Assembly: GCA_965248775.1 (NCBI GenBank)
Contig: OZ252150.1
Location: 2,294,001 to 2,358,000 of the forward strand
Reading direction: 5' to 3'
Length of the DNA: 64,000 nt
Source of the DNA: JBHHUI01 sp965248775
Lineage (GTDB): Bacteria; Chloroflexota; Anaerolineae; Anaerolineales; JBHHUI01
Part shown: in pieces, positions 23,769 to 32,119 of the stretch
Layout of the letters: each line of letters opens with the position of its first letter
How positions within the stretch are numbered: position 1 is the stretch's first letter
The notes under the pieces: model-generated
Seen by the model: only the letters and a program-made list of their open reading frames with translations
Databases searched by the model: none
Told to the model about the DNA's origin: nothing
Translations under genes and position numbers: made by a program

Positions 23769-24380
23769 CTACATCTCACTGCGGCCTTCGAGCGCACGTG
23801 CGAGAGTCGTCTCATCGGCATATTCAAGATCACCACCCACCGGCAGGCCCCGGGCCAATCGGGTTACCTGCACGCCCAGCGGCTGCAGCTGCTGATGCAG
23901 ATACATGGCAGTGGCCTCCCCCTGCAAGTTCGGATTCGTCGCCAGGATCACTTCCTTGATGCGCTCGGATTCGATGCGCGCTATCAATTCTTTGATGCGC
24001 AGCTCATCCGGGCCGATCCCGTCCACCGGCGAGATTGTGCCGTGCAGGACGTGATAGCGCCCCTGGAATTGGGAGGTGCGTTCCAGCGCGAGCGAGTCCA
24101 ACGGAGTGGCCACCACGCAGATTGCCCCATTGCCCCGATCATCGTCGCTACATATCGGGCAGGGGTCAAGATCGACGGTTGTTATATTGAAGCAGATCGA
24201 GCAAAAACGCGTCTGCGTCTTCATCTCCACGATTGCTTCCGCGAGCGATTGCGAGTGCTCTTCCGGCGCTTGCAGCAAAAAATAGGTCAACCGAGAGGCC
24301 GACTTTGGACCAATGCCGGGAAGCCGCGAGAACTCATCGATCAAACGCTGCACCGGACGGGGTGTTGCCGAGATACGCAT
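23769..24380 (-). CDS. recR: Recombination mediator RecR
   Basis: The 203-residue protein has an N-terminal helix-hairpin-helix (LIDEFSRLPGIGPKSASRLT), a zinc finger (CSICFNITTVDLDPCPIC) and a Toprim domain (ICVVATPLDSLALE, LATNPNLQGEATAMYL). It works with RecO or RecF to load RecA at gaps. Its ATG overlaps the ybaB stop. The dnaX-ybaB-recR order is the classic bacterial cluster. Confidence 0.97.
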   Translation of the reverse strand: MRISATPRPVQRLIDEFSRLPGIGPKSASRLTYFLLQAPEEHSQSLAEAIVEMKTQTRFCSICFNITTVDLDPCPICSDDDRGNGAICVVATPLDSLALERTSQFQGRYHVLHGTISPVDGIGPDELRIKELIARIESERIKEVILATNPNLQGEATAMYLHQQLQPLGVQVTRLARGLPVGGDLEYADETTLARALEGRSEM

Positions 24381-24682
24381 CAGAGGCCGGGTACGCCCAG
24401 ACCACCGGTCAACGAACCGAGTTTTTCAGCAGCCTTCACCTGCGATTCTTCGATGGCTTTATTGACGGTAGCCACCAACAGATTGCCGAGCATCTCAGCA
24501 TCGCCATCGTCAAGCAATTGGGGAGAGACATGCACAGCATGGATACGCTGTGTGCCCGAGATCGTCACTGTGACTCCCCCACCATCCGAGGTAACGGAAA
24601 GGAGTTCTTGCGCCAACTCGTCCCGGGTGGCCTTCATTTGTTCCTGCATCTTCGCCAGCATATTGCCGCCGGGTAATTTCAT
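24380..24682 (-). CDS. ybaB: Nucleoid-associated protein YbaB/EbfC
   Basis: 100 residues from ATG 24682 (MKLPGGNMLAKMQEQMK); the longer frame to 24805 would overlap dnaX. A long N-terminal helix, a strand pair (GGGVTVTISGTQRIHAVHVS) and a C-terminal helix match the YbaB fold, a dimeric DNA-binding protein. It starts 14 bases after dnaX and overlaps recR by ATGA. Confidence 0.93.
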   Translation of the reverse strand: MKLPGGNMLAKMQEQMKATRDELAQELLSVTSDGGGVTVTISGTQRIHAVHVSPQLLDDGDAEMLGNLLVATVNKAIEESQVKAAEKLGSLTGGLGVPGL

Positions 24683-24696
24683 GCGATCAATCCTCA

Positions 24697-26238
24697 CTAA
24701 TCCAATTGTTTCGGTCGTGCGCCGAGTTTGACACCCATTGCCACGACGCCTTCTTCGTCCACATCCGGCAAGTCGTCGGCGGTATCCACATCGCGGCGCA
24801 CGCATTTCACACGCAAGTTCTGGCCGATCACATCTGCCACCGCAGCCTCCAGCAACGGACGCATCTCATCCGAGTCTACTTTAGAGAGTGCAAATTCCTT
24901 TTTGAATCCCAAAGTCAATAGCTCACCCTCTACTGCGACCGGGCGACACCAATCGAGCAACGCGGGCAGCGTGTAATGATGTACTTTGCTGCGATCGCAG
25001 ATCTCATCCCATTGGGCCAGCATCTCGGTGAGTGAAACGCTGCCGCTGGGAGCAGGAGCTGCCTCCCTCGCCGGCTCTGTTTCGCTCGGAGGGTCATCCG
25101 GTTTTGCCGGTAGCGGTTTAGTGGCAAGAGTAGGCACGCTGGTCGATGCTGCTTCCATTTCAAGGCAGGAGAGGAAGGCCAGTTCCAGCGGCAATTGACT
25201 CAGCCAGCTGCTCCCCCGATTGCGCGCGGATTCATCAAAGGCGCGCACGGCGTGCAGCAGGTTGCGGACTGAGAGCGGTGCAGCTTGCGTTTCCATTTCT
25301 GCCAGCGTCTCCTGCGCCACTTCCACCCGTCCGGCACTGCCCATTTTAATCAGCAGCAACCCGCGCAAATAATCAACCGTCTGTCGGGCGAGCTGGCGCG
25401 GATCTACGCCGGACTCGACGGCCTCGTTGATGGCATCCAAACCAACATCGGCCTGGCGGGCGGCAATCGCCGCAACCAATCCAGCCACGGTCTCACCGCC
25501 GGAAATGCCAAAGACCTCGCGCGCCCGCGCTGCCGAAACCAGTTCATCCGGCATCACCACCAATTGATCGAGCAAGCCGATGGCATCCCGCATGCTGCCG
25601 GTTGCCAGCCGGGCCACGATGTTGAGCACTTCCGGCTCGATCTGGAACTCCTCGGCAGCCACGATCATTTCGAGATGCGCCACTATCTCCGTCACCGAGA
25701 TACGGCGGAAGGTGTGGCGCTGACAGCGCGATGTCACGGTCAGCGGAACTTTGTGCGCTTCGGTTGTTGCAAGTACGAAGATGGCGTGCGGTGGCGGTTC
25801 TTCCAGCGTTTTCAACAGCGCGTTGAAAGCCGCATTGGAGAGCATGTGTACTTCGTCAATGATGTACACCTTGTACTCGCCTTCGCCCGGGGAGAAATTG
25901 ATTTTATCGCGCAGATCGCGTATATCGTCCACGCCGGTGTGGGAGGCCGCGTCAATCTCGATAAGGTCGAGATAGCGGCCTTCGTTGACAGCCAGACAGC
26001 GCGGGCAGGTATCGTCGGGCCGCTCGCGAACATCTTCGTGTGTGCAGTTCAGAGCCTTGGCGAGCAGCCGCGCTGTTGTTGTTTTACCAGTCCCTCGCGG
26101 ACCCGAGAAGAGATAGGCATGCGCCACTCTCTCGGCATGGAGCGCATTCTGGATCGTGCGAACGACATGCTCCTGCCCAACGACACCTTCAAAGCGGGTC
26201 GGGCGCCACTTAAGATAGAGGGCCTGTGAGCGTGTCAT
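24697..26238 (-). CDS. dnaX: DNA polymerase III subunit gamma/tau
   Basis: The 513-residue clamp-loader ATPase has a Walker A motif (FSGPRGTGKTTTARLL), zinc-binding Cys residues (LNC, then DDTCPRC), a Walker B region (YIIDEVHMLSNAAFN) and a sensor (FVLATTEAHKVP). The linker (about 365-400) is Pro/Ala/Glu-rich, and the C-terminal domain is degenerate as in many non-enteric bacteria. No strong slippage heptamer is obvious. It heads the dnaX-ybaB-recR-DinB run. Confidence 0.96.
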   Translation of the reverse strand: MTRSQALYLKWRPTRFEGVVGQEHVVRTIQNALHAERVAHAYLFSGPRGTGKTTTARLLAKALNCTHEDVRERPDDTCPRCLAVNEGRYLDLIEIDAASHTGVDDIRDLRDKINFSPGEGEYKVYIIDEVHMLSNAAFNALLKTLEEPPPHAIFVLATTEAHKVPLTVTSRCQRHTFRRISVTEIVAHLEMIVAAEEFQIEPEVLNIVARLATGSMRDAIGLLDQLVVMPDELVSAARAREVFGISGGETVAGLVAAIAARQADVGLDAINEAVESGVDPRQLARQTVDYLRGLLLIKMGSAGRVEVAQETLAEMETQAAPLSVRNLLHAVRAFDESARNRGSSWLSQLPLELAFLSCLEMEAASTSVPTLATKPLPAKPDDPPSETEPAREAAPAPSGSVSLTEMLAQWDEICDRSKVHHYTLPALLDWCRPVAVEGELLTLGFKKEFALSKVDSDEMRPLLEAAVADVIGQNLRVKCVRRDVDTADDLPDVDEEGVVAMGVKLGARPKQLD

Positions 26239-26256
26239 GCTGCTCTATTAAGAAAT

Positions 26257-26303
26257 AAAGGCACCAAGCCAAGTCGCGTTGCACGCTGACTGAGTGCCTT
26301 TTT
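26257..26303. terminator. Hairpin upstream of dnaX
   Basis: AAAGGCAC and GTGCCTTTTT bracket an inner stem (GTCGCG / CGCTGAC). It looks like a terminator on the plus strand. It may be the terminator of the interrupted DUF1992 transcript (read on minus, TTTATTTC follows the stem). Confidence 0.5.
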
Positions 26304-26347
26304 GAAAGACCGAACAGACATAGCCCGAGTCTAACACAGGCTGCAGG

Positions 26348-26534
26348 TCAGACAAGGTCAGCGGCTTTTATTCGCTCCAGTTCTCGTTGCAATTTCAGTA
26401 GGGTGCGCTGTAGATGTATAGATGGTACTTTGAGATTGAAGTTGTTGATGCGTTTATTGGTCTCTTTGATCCCTTCCGAGAACCGTTGCAGCGCTCGCCG
26501 TCGTTCGTCCCGCAGAAGATTGCGCTCCTGTTGA
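26348..26534 (-). pseudogene. DUF1992 (DnaJ C28-like) gene, 3' part
   Basis: Minus-strand frame QERNLLRDERRRALQRF, then GIKETNKRINNFNL, ends at TGA 26348-26350. It is the C-terminal part of the protein whose N-terminus is at 27864-28171. Deleting 26535-27863 and one TGA copy joins both halves in frame (...AAQ-QERN...), giving a complete DUF1992 protein of about 165 residues. The interrupting element has destroyed the gene. DUF1992 proteins are of unknown function, named for the DnaJ homologue subfamily C member 28 domain. Confidence 0.85.
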
Positions 26535-27863
26535 GGAACGAGAATTAAATAATTTGGGCAGTTGGTTCACAACGGATGCAAGCAGTGATATTCTCTTGGC
26601 TTCATCAGAACACTAGCCAGCAGGCCATGATGAAACCCTATGCGCCCGAACATGAAGAAATGATGCGCCGCTTTTACAACAGCTTGAACGAGAAAGATGG
26701 GCGTCGCTTTGCTGGTTTCGAAGCCTTGAGATTTGGACACGGCGGACGGAGTTACATTGCGCGGGTGTTGGGGTGCAGTCGCAACACGGTGAGCAAAGGC
26801 GCCCGCGAAGTCAGTGGCTTGCCCAAGGGCGAAGTGGAGCAGCGCATTCGGAAGCCAGGCGGCGGACGCAAACCGTACTACGTCACATGGGGGGCGCAAC
26901 TTGCTGAGAAGTTCCTGGCAGTGTTGCGCGAGCACACAGCCGGTGACCCGATGGACGAGAGGGTGCGCTGGACGAACCTGACCCCGGGCGAGATTGTTGC
27001 GGCGTTGCGGGCCGAGCACGACATCGTGGTCAGCAAATATGTGGTGCGCAAGTTGCTGCAGAAGCACAACTATCGCCGCCGAAAAGCGCAAAAGAAACTC
27101 GGTTTGAAGGCCGAGATTGAAAACCGCAACGAGCAATTTGAGAACATCACGCGGCTCAAGACCGAATTCGAAGCGGCGGGCAATCCCATTGTCAGCATGG
27201 ACAGCAAGAAAAAGGAATATCTGGGCAATTTCTACCGAGACGGACATTTGTACACCCTGGAAGAACTGCAAACTTATGACCATGATTTCAACAGCTATGC
27301 TGCTGGGGTCAGCATTCCTCACAGTCTCTACGACTTGCGTCTCAATGTCGGCTACATCCAACTCGGCGGCAGTCATGATACCAGTGAATTCGCTTGCGAT
27401 AGCTTTCGCCATTGGTGGTACACATACGGCCACTACCACTATCCCAACGCCACTTCTATTCTCGTGCTTTGCGATGGCGGCGGGAGTAACAGTTCCCGCT
27501 ACTACATCTTCAAGCAAGACTTGCAAGCACTGGCCGATGAAATCGGGGTCGAAATTCGCATTGCTCACTATCCACCCTATTGCTCGAAATACAACCCCAG
27601 CGAACACCGTTTCTTCCCGCATGTTACCCGCGCTTGCCAAGGCGTGATCTTCACCAGCCGCAAACTCGTCAAAGAACTGATGGAAAAAACCAGCACCAAG
27701 ACCGGACTGAAAGCTTTTGTCCATGTTATTGACCAGGTCTACGAAACCGGTCGTAAAGTAGCCACAGATTTCAGGGACAACATGCGCATTATCTTTGATG
27801 ATTTCTTGCCCCAATGGAATTACCGCGCTCTCCCATTTGCACAAGTTATTTAATTCTCATTCC
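26535..27863 (+). mobile_element. ISAzo13-family insertion sequence
   Basis: 1329 bp. The terminal inverted repeats GGAACGAGAATTAAATAA and, from the other end, GGAATGAGAATTAAATAA differ at one base. Direct repeats TGA flank it at 26532-26534 and 27864-27866. It is inserted in a DUF1992 gene. The transposase frame is complete, so it may still move. Confidence 0.92.
26627..27853 (+). CDS. ISAzo13-family transposase
   Basis: About 408 residues from ATG 26627 (an ATG at 26576 would add 17). The signatures of this family are all here: an N-terminal HTH with GHGGRSYIARVLGCSRNTV, IRKPGGGRKP, the DDE strand IVSMDSKKKEYLGN, LCDGGGSNSSRYY and YPPYCSKYNPSEHRFFPH. It cuts and pastes the element. The stop codon lies within the right inverted repeat. 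Apparently intact. Confidence 0.93.
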   Translation: MMKPYAPEHEEMMRRFYNSLNEKDGRRFAGFEALRFGHGGRSYIARVLGCSRNTVSKGAREVSGLPKGEVEQRIRKPGGGRKPYYVTWGAQLAEKFLAVLREHTAGDPMDERVRWTNLTPGEIVAALRAEHDIVVSKYVVRKLLQKHNYRRRKAQKKLGLKAEIENRNEQFENITRLKTEFEAAGNPIVSMDSKKKEYLGNFYRDGHLYTLEELQTYDHDFNSYAAGVSIPHSLYDLRLNVGYIQLGGSHDTSEFACDSFRHWWYTYGHYHYPNATSILVLCDGGGSNSSRYYIFKQDLQALADEIGVEIRIAHYPPYCSKYNPSEHRFFPHVTRACQGVIFTSRKLVKELMEKTSTKTGLKAFVHVIDQVYETGRKVATDFRDNMRIIFDDFLPQWNYRALPFAQVI

Positions 27864-28171
27864 TGAGCGGCAATATCGTTACGCTCGGCAAGAAGCTCTT
27901 CACCATCCCAGCACCAATTCAGGGAGCGTTCCAGAGCCTCACATATGGACTGATGCTCAACATCGATCTCACGCCCGGCCTGTACCCATTCGGGCACGAA
28001 GTTGGTTTCTTCAAGGACATCCTCTAAAACATTCAAGGAAGAATCGCGAAATGGGTTGATTTTAAGATCGAGGGGTTTACCTGCGCCGCGCAAGTTTTCG
28101 AACTTGCCATCTTCCTGTGCCTCGCGCATTCGCCGCTCGAGGAAGGACTCCCAATCGTGGATATACATCAC
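27864..28171 (-). pseudogene. DUF1992 (DnaJ C28-like) gene, 5' part
   Basis: MMYIHDWESFLERRMREAQE, then FENLRGAGKPLDL and NPFRD, are the conserved N-terminal features of DUF1992. The frame is cut by the ISAzo13 element after AAQ and ends at a TGA supplied by the IS end. See the 3' part at 26348. It was probably functional until recently, since both halves are otherwise free of stops. Confidence 0.88.
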
Positions 28172-28351
28172 AGCATCATTTGATTTGATGGCCAGCCTAT
28201 ATTGTGAATTATATCACTTTGAATATGAATCGTACACGGATTTCGTGGATACATCTGATTGCAGCTTGATTTCTCCGTGACGATCCGTGGAATCTGTATA
28301 CAAAACCTCGGCGGGGCAATTGACCGTCCTATTCTTGGTAATATTCTGAAC

Positions 28352-29122
28352 TTATGGAACGGTAAAAGAGGCACGGGTGTCGCCCTGTGGATCGCGAAGT
28401 TCAACACTCGCCCCGGAGATCCAGACTGCATTGGGATGACCCCAGTAGAGATCGGTGACGGAATTCTGCCCGACAGCTGTGTGAACGGTGACCTGTCCAT
28501 TCTCATGAAGTCGCAATGCGGGGAAGGTGTATACGGAAGCATCCGCAGCAAACAACACCCAACCACCGAGTTGCACTGCCCCACCGAGGTTCACGATCAC
28601 AACTTGTTCCGAGGCCAGTAGCCCGGGATCGTCCACGGCCCGAATCGCGAGGTTCGGCAACCCGCTGGAGGGGGCATCGGTGGCAGTTGGAATGGGAGTC
28701 AGATCGACAGGATTGGCCCCCAACGGCTCCGCTGTGGGGGTGGCCTCCGGCAATCCGCCCACGGGAATCACAAGTGCCTGCCCGACAGAGAGCACATCAG
28801 GGTTGGTGAGACCATTGGTCTCCATGAGCTCTTCAATTGAAAGGTTGTAATTTAACGCGATGCTGCCGAGGGTATCACCCGACTCTACAATGTGAATTGT
28901 GGAGGTGCTTGTGGGCAATGGCCCAGGTGTGGGCGTATCTCCGCTCGGAAGCGTGAGCTGCGTTGGCGATAGCTGTTGCGTTGCAGCGAGATCGACGACG
29001 GGAGCAGCAGGCACAACGATCGGGTCGCGAAAGCGTTCCCACAGCGCGAGTACGCCCAGCGTTGCCCCAGCTGAGACGATCAGATTTAGCACGAGTGTGA
29101 TCGCAAGCCGTCGCCATTTCAT
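28352..29122 (-). CDS. Membrane-anchored LysM and lamin-tail domain protein
   Basis: The product has 256 residues. An N-terminal signal anchor (LAITLVLNLIVSAGATLGVLAL shortened) precedes a Pro/Thr-rich linker. A LysM domain follows at about 75-120 (HIVESGDTLGSIALNYN), for peptidoglycan binding, then another Pro/Thr linker. Last comes a lamin-tail-like beta domain (about 160-256, VVIVNLGGAVQLGGWVL), which often occurs on secreted proteins. It is extracellular and wall-attached; no enzymatic motif is visible. It is monocistronic, with about 600 bp of gene-free sequence upstream. Confidence 0.85.
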   Translation of the reverse strand: MKWRRLAITLVLNLIVSAGATLGVLALWERFRDPIVVPAAPVVDLAATQQLSPTQLTLPSGDTPTPGPLPTSTSTIHIVESGDTLGSIALNYNLSIEELMETNGLTNPDVLSVGQALVIPVGGLPEATPTAEPLGANPVDLTPIPTATDAPSSGLPNLAIRAVDDPGLLASEQVVIVNLGGAVQLGGWVLFAADASVYTFPALRLHENGQVTVHTAVGQNSVTDLYWGHPNAVWISGASVELRDPQGDTRASFTVP

Positions 29123-29738
29123 GCTGCGATCATACTCGTGCGAGCGCGCACAGGCAAATCAATGAGGATATTGGAATGGGATTTTGGAAATGAGAAAGTT
29201 GAGTGGGCCTGCCAGAACTTGTCAACTCTGGTGCCACTTAGAAGGGGTTAACTACGCCTCTAATACAAAAGGAAGAGAGGAAAAAAAGTTAATCGGTATG
29301 ATAACAGGAATATCTTTCGTCGAAATCTCCGATATTGAAAATAAATTTTAGGATTATTTTTGGGACTCTTTTTAGTAAATCAGCTGTGATTTTTAGGGAA
29401 ACGCTAACGATGTAAGCCTGATTTCTACGGCCTATGTTGTCTTCAATTACAGAATGTTTTGATCATCTTGCTCTGAGAAAACCATTGCATTTATTCGTCT
29501 GACTGTTGCCATTTCGATATTCTCCGTCGGGCCGATTAGATAATGGGCTGCGCTCATCATGAATACGAGTGAGCCTAAATACATTATCGTCAAAAATCGG
29601 CAGAAAATTATTAAGGCGGGGTAAATATTGAGTAAATACCAGAAACAGCTGATTGGATGAATAGTTGGAAGAACTGCTAACGAAAATGCGCAAACGGGGC
29701 CGAAAATCAGGCGTTTGCGCAAGCAAGGGTCGAAAAAG
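29123..29738. other. AT-rich gene-free stretch
   Basis: No coding sequence is convincing on either strand. The part 29270-29450 is clearly more AT-rich than its surroundings (long T and A runs), which may mark a promoter region or an acquired fragment. Confidence 0.4.
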
Positions 29739-29777
29739 TGGGCCTGCCAGGATTCGAACCTGGAACCAACTGGATAC
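29739..29777 (-). tRNA. tRNA 3' half, truncated in the anticodon loop
   Basis: On the minus strand the T-arm CCAGG-TTCGAAT-CCTGG, acceptor strand CAGGCCC and discriminator A are perfect. A variable loop and anticodon-stem arm (CCAGT) are also present. The 5' half is absent: no GGGCCTG follows, and the loop lacks U33. The break falls near 29777, where the insertion-sequence-rich region begins. Confidence 0.6.
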
Positions 29778-29830
29778 CCGCCATTAGCTGAAACGCGCCC
29801 AGTCAGGTTGTCCACATAGTCGGAGCAATA

Positions 29831-30247
29831 TTGGCCGTGTTTGGATACACAGGTTTGTACCTTCGCCAGCAGGTGAAGACAGGCTGGCTGGGTCTGATTG
29901 ACTATGCCATAGCCGTTGTTGGCGCCATTTTCATCTTCGGGGATGGCATCATTGGGTTGGCTGTGTTTCCGGTGCTGGCAACACACGCTCCCGAACTGAC
30001 CGCAGCGACCGGGCCGATGGTCACTGGGAGGTTTTTGGGACTTTACATCTTGTTCTTCGCCACGAACATGGTTGGGATCATTCTACTCGGCGTCGCTACC
30101 CTGCGAGCAGGCACGTTACCGCGCCTAGCTGGGATACGCGCTCTTGGGAGATCCAGACTGGAATTCAGAGGGATCATCATGAGAGCAATAAACACTACCA
30201 AATCCACCCAAAACCAGAAATGGGCGCTTGGGTCTGCATCGTACTAA
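29831..30247 (+). pseudogene. Fragment of a multi-pass membrane protein
   Basis: The 138-residue frame has four hydrophobic segments (for example LIDYAIAVVGAIFIFGDGI and LGLYILFFATNMVGIILLG). It resembles an inner part of a DUF4386-like membrane protein. The N-terminus is lost at the broken tRNA junction, and the last 30 residues look non-native. I regard it as a remnant. Confidence 0.45.
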
Positions 30248-30249
30248 CC

Positions 30250-30781
30250 ATGGCCGCTTGCAGCAGTGCAGAAGAGGCGCCAATTGTGCCCGCAGGCGCA
30301 GGCTGGCGACCTGACTATGGAACCTTGCACGCTTGAGTTTGGAAAGACCAGCCTGATGGCCGAATGTGGCGTCCTGGTCGTGCCGGAGAACCGCAGCGAC
30401 CCCTAGAGTCGTCTGATTGCCCTGCCCGTTCAACGTATCGGGGCGTCCGGCCAAGCGGCCAATGAACCGATCTTCTACTTGGGAGGCGGCCCCGGAGTCA
30501 GCAATATGCACACCCTACCTCCAGAGTGGATGCGCGAGAATTATGACACTGTCGCTGTGGGGTATCAGGGAGTTGACGGTTCTTCTGTCCTCGATCTGCC
30601 GGCAGTCAACGACGCAATGAAGGGCGTAGGCAGCGACCTGCTGGGAGAGGAGTCTCTCGCCAATATCTCGGCGGCCATCGCACACGACGTCGAACGCTTG
30701 CAGGCGGAGGGCGTTGACCTGGCTGGGTACACTATTCCAGAAGTGGTCGCTGATATGGAAGCCGCTCGCGCCGCGCTCCCG
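30250..30781 (+). pseudogene. Alpha/beta-hydrolase (secreted peptidase type), broken
   Basis: A lipoprotein-like start (MAACSSAEEAP) is followed by a frameshift near 30300, then PCTLEFGKTSLMAECGVLVV, an in-frame TAG at 30404-30406, and IFYLGGGPGVSN (oxyanion-loop region), VGYQGVDGSSVL and GYTIPEVVADMEAARAAL. This is the N-terminal half of a proline-iminopeptidase-like hydrolase. The catalytic Ser, Asp and His would have followed, but the gene is cut at about 30781 by an IS30 remnant. Confidence 0.8.
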
Positions 30782-31395
30782 AGACGCATACGGATGGGCG
30801 AGGTAGAAATCAAGATTGAGTTCGGCGGCAACCGTTTCGTGTTGCGCGCACACCTTGCCGTTGTCGGCGGTCAAGGTGTGCGCGTCGTCGGCGAAGGGTC
30901 TCAGTTGCTCGAGGATGGCTTGCGCGACGCGGTCGGCCGAGCGCCGTTCGACCTTTTGCAACAAGGCCAGCCGCGATTTGCGTTCGTTGAGCGTGACAAC
31001 GGCCTATTGTTCGCCCTGCCCGAGAATGGTGTCCACTTCCCAATCCCCGATCCTCTGGCGTTGGTCCACGATGTCGGGTCACTCGTCAAGCCCAGTAGGC
31101 TCGACTGGGTAGCTCCCGTATCGTTTGCGGCGCTTTTTCTGGCATCGTAGGTGGCTGTGCAAATCACCGCCGGCGCGTTTGTCGTCCAGAACGTACTGGT
31201 AAATGCACTCGTCACAGAGTGAAGCCCAGTAACGAACGAACTGGGTCGTTATGCGCACTCCACTTCGTGACCCTGTGCATTCACCCAGCCACGGCTGGAC
31301 GAGGTGACTGGGTGACTGACCAGCTCGTGAGCGTTCCGCCGCAACCAGCCCGAAATCTGTTCCGGACTCCAGTCGGCCCGCAGCTTCTCCGTGGA
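30782..31395 (-). pseudogene. IS30-family transposase remnant
   Basis: Read on the minus strand: ADWSPEQISGWLRRNAHELV, then a roughly 100-bp insert (31215-31317), CDECIYQYVLDDKRAGG, LRCQKKRRKRYGSYP, a TGA, QRQRIGDWEVDTILGQGEQ, a TAG, AVVTLNERKSRLALLQKVER, and finally TADNGK and FYLAHPYASRERG. These are the ordered DDE-domain blocks of IS30 transposases. Two in-frame stops and the insert make it dead. It truncates the hydrolase pseudogene. Confidence 0.85.
31215..31317. repeat. GACCCAGT-type repeat insert within IS30 remnant
   Basis: It has ends TCACCCAGTCACC and (opposite strand) AGCCCAGTAACG, with an internal AACTGGGTCGTT. It splits the IS30 frame between HELVS and the CDECIYQ block. Confidence 0.6.
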
Positions 31396-31642
31396 GTTAC
31401 CCCGGTTTGGTGGACAGTTGATTACTTGGGACTACACTGCAATAGTGTGAGCCATTTCGTACTGGATGGGCGAGTGGTTGGCGAGGGCTGAATGCCGACG
31501 ATGCGGATTGTACCGACCCAGTTCGCACAGTGCCGTACACATCACGACCCAGTGCATTCGTGACTGGGCTGCATCGGTATTCGGTACTGGGTACCAGCCC
31601 TCGATGAACTCAAACACTGCTCGGCGAGCCTCGGCCTGGAGT
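31396..31642 (-). pseudogene. IS3-family orfB 3' remnant
   Basis: An inverted-repeat end (TTACCCCGGTTTGGTGGACA) is at 31398. The minus frame reads EARRAVFEFIEGWY, then after an 80-bp insert NPHRRHSALANHSPIQYEMA, the C-terminus of an IS3 orfB integrase. Only about 45 codons remain. The insert 31513-31592 has GACCCAGT at one end and ACTGGGT at the other, and a TAC copy at each edge. Confidence 0.8.
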
Positions 31643-31995
31643 TGACCCAGTTTGGTGGATACCCGTATGCTTGTGAGATAGGAGTTCACCATACTGACCC
31701 AGGGCATTCAGTACTGGGTGCCAAGAACACATCCGCCTTACCCTCCAGAGTATCGCCAGCAGATCGTCGAGTTGGCACTCGTTGGCCGGAGCCCGATTGA
31801 ACTTGCACGCGAGTTCGAACCCTCCGAGCAGACGATCCGCGATTGGATCAAGCAAGCCGAGATCGATACCGACCCAGTTCGTTTCACGACGCAGTCTGCA
31901 CGTGACTGTGCGGTACTGGATGCCGGCGAGCGCCACGATGGCACACCTGCCGGGTACGGCGGTACGCGGTCACAACCGCTGAGCGGCACCCTTCC
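31642..31995 (+). pseudogene. IS3-family orfA remnant with repeat inserts
   Basis: The left end TTGACCCAGTTTGGTGGATA is followed by an orfA frame (PRTHPPYPPEYRQQIVELAL, LAREFEPSEQTIRDWIKQAE) that begins with a GTG formed by the ACTGGGTG of a repeat at 31713-31720. At about 31869 a roughly 50-bp GACCCAGT unit breaks the frame. Its removal restores ID-TGERHDGTPAG. No orfB follows. Confidence 0.75.
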
Positions 31996-31996
31996 C

Positions 31997-32040
31997 GACC
32001 CAGTACGTTTCACGACCCAGTTCATTCGTCATGACCCAGT
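31997..32040. repeat. Three tandem GACCCAGT units
   Basis: GACCCAGT at 31997, 32014 and 32033 with spacers of 9 and 11 bases (TACGTTTCAC, TCATTCGTCAT). They lie directly before the inverted repeat of the IS3 element at 32066. Confidence 0.75.
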
Positions 32041-32119
32041 ACATTCACAAAGTCTAGTTGCTGGTATTACCCCGATTCAGTGGACAGTTGGTTAAGCCAC
32101 TAAAGGTAATTGTTCATAG

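Noticed and set aside
25285..26229. Long plus-strand ORF over dnaX
   Set aside because: It is a shadow of the conserved dnaX frame with no recognisable domain or ribosome site.
26240..26345. Signal-recognition-particle RNA upstream of dnaX
   Set aside because: A hairpin is there and the position would be classic, but the conserved GGTCAGG...GGAAGCAGC core is absent on both strands.
26567..27844. 425-codon minus-strand ORF over the ISAzo13 transposase
   Set aside because: It is antisense to a complete, motif-rich transposase and has no conserved features of its own.
29739..30250. tmRNA or intron-containing tRNA
   Set aside because: Only the tRNA 3' half is present. No 5' acceptor strand, tag-peptide frame or intron core could be found in the next 500 bases.
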